This document shows positions 63,684 through 64,000 of a DNA stretch of 64,000 nt, in pieces. The DNA lies in assembly GCA_030426665.1 (NCBI GenBank), contig JAUHYD010000001.1, positions 1 to 64,000 of the forward strand. The letters run 5' to 3'. The notes below the pieces were generated by a model. The model saw only the letters and a program-made list of their open reading frames with translations. It was not told where the DNA came from and did not search any database. Positions within the stretch are counted from its first letter, which is position 1; every line of letters begins with the position of its first letter. A program made the position numbers and the translations under genes. The DNA is from Bacteroidia bacterium. GTDB taxonomy: Bacteria; Bacteroidota; Bacteroidia; Chitinophagales; Chitinophagaceae.

Positions 63684-64000
63684 CTAAAACGGATAACCAA
63701 TAGCAATATTGAGGATCATATTTTTTCTCCTCCAGTCTTTGTCAGAAAAATCTATGTCTCGGACTACCCAACGCTGACCTTCACTCAGCCATGGCTTACG
63801 GACAGGAATACCTAAATCAAAACGGAGCAGAAGAATACTAAAGTCGAACCGGAGCCCCACACCTAGTTCTACAGCCAGCTGCTTATAAAAGTCGGAGGTA
63901 AACTTTCCACCGGGAAAGTCGGGATTGCTTCTGTATTGCCAGATATTACCGACATCAACAAATAGTCCTGCATGCAGAAAATTGTAAATCCGCTGCCGCA
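63684..64000 (-). CDS. Omp85/BamA-TamA family surface antigen, C-terminal fragment cut by the right edge
   Basis: The minus strand reads LFVDVGNIWQYRSNPDFPGGKFTSDFYKQLAVELGVGLRFDFSILLLRFDLGIPVRKPWL...MILNIAIGYPF*, a typical Omp85 terminal barrel. Not in the ORF track because its start lies outside the window. Confidence 0.88.
   Translation of the reverse strand, partial: RQRIYNFLHAGLFVDVGNIWQYRSNPDFPGGKFTSDFYKQLAVELGVGLRFDFSILLLRFDLGIPVRKPWLSEGQRWVVRDIDFSDKDWRRKNMILNIAIGYPF

Overview
This is a Bacteroidota chromosome segment, probably Chitinophagaceae-like by gene style (T9SS C-terminal domains, NHL and PKD/Ig-like surface proteins). I found no tRNA, rRNA, CRISPR array or intact transposase. 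Identified content, left to right: (1) a giant minus-strand repeat adhesin-like CDS that runs off the left edge and is missing from the ORF track; (2) a MarR regulator; (3) a cobalamin riboswitch leading a four-gene plus-strand operon (DUF4465-like T9SS protein, second T9SS surface protein, BtuG-like beta-propeller lipoprotein, BtuB-like TonB receptor); (4) an ECF sigma factor, a peroxiredoxin, an OmpA/TSP3 protein and a PKD-like T9SS protein; (5) lepB and a second ECF sigma factor with a small membrane partner; (6) two tandem ~1.1 kaa NHL-repeat T9SS paralogs with near-identical 3' halves; (7) a PAS protein, a Wzx-like flippase and an unpaired 2-oxoacid:ferredoxin oxidoreductase beta subunit; (8) a 'FIGGGxxN' beta-roll-like protein without an obvious signal peptide, a third NHL protein and a GT9-like enzyme; (9) degenerate intergenic repeats; (10) an ECF sigma factor next to an anti-sigma/trypsin-like protease fusion; (11) gcvP, a PorG/DUF6089-like protein, a glycan-modification cassette, a TMTC-like TPR membrane protein, a SAM hydrolase, lpxD, a class D beta-lactamase-like protein and pyrG; (12) an AT-rich two-gene island (DGQHR/DndB-like protein plus an orphan partner) flanked by a diverged dispersed repeat; (13) a TlpA-like protein, a VOC protein, a serine hydrolase, a degenerate EnvC-like protein, a YicC protein and an Omp85 C-terminus cut by the right edge. 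The strongest candidates for under-described systems are the riboswitch-led T9SS corrinoid-capture operon, the anti-sigma/protease fusion, the DGQHR plus orphan pair, and the IGGG-repeat protein.
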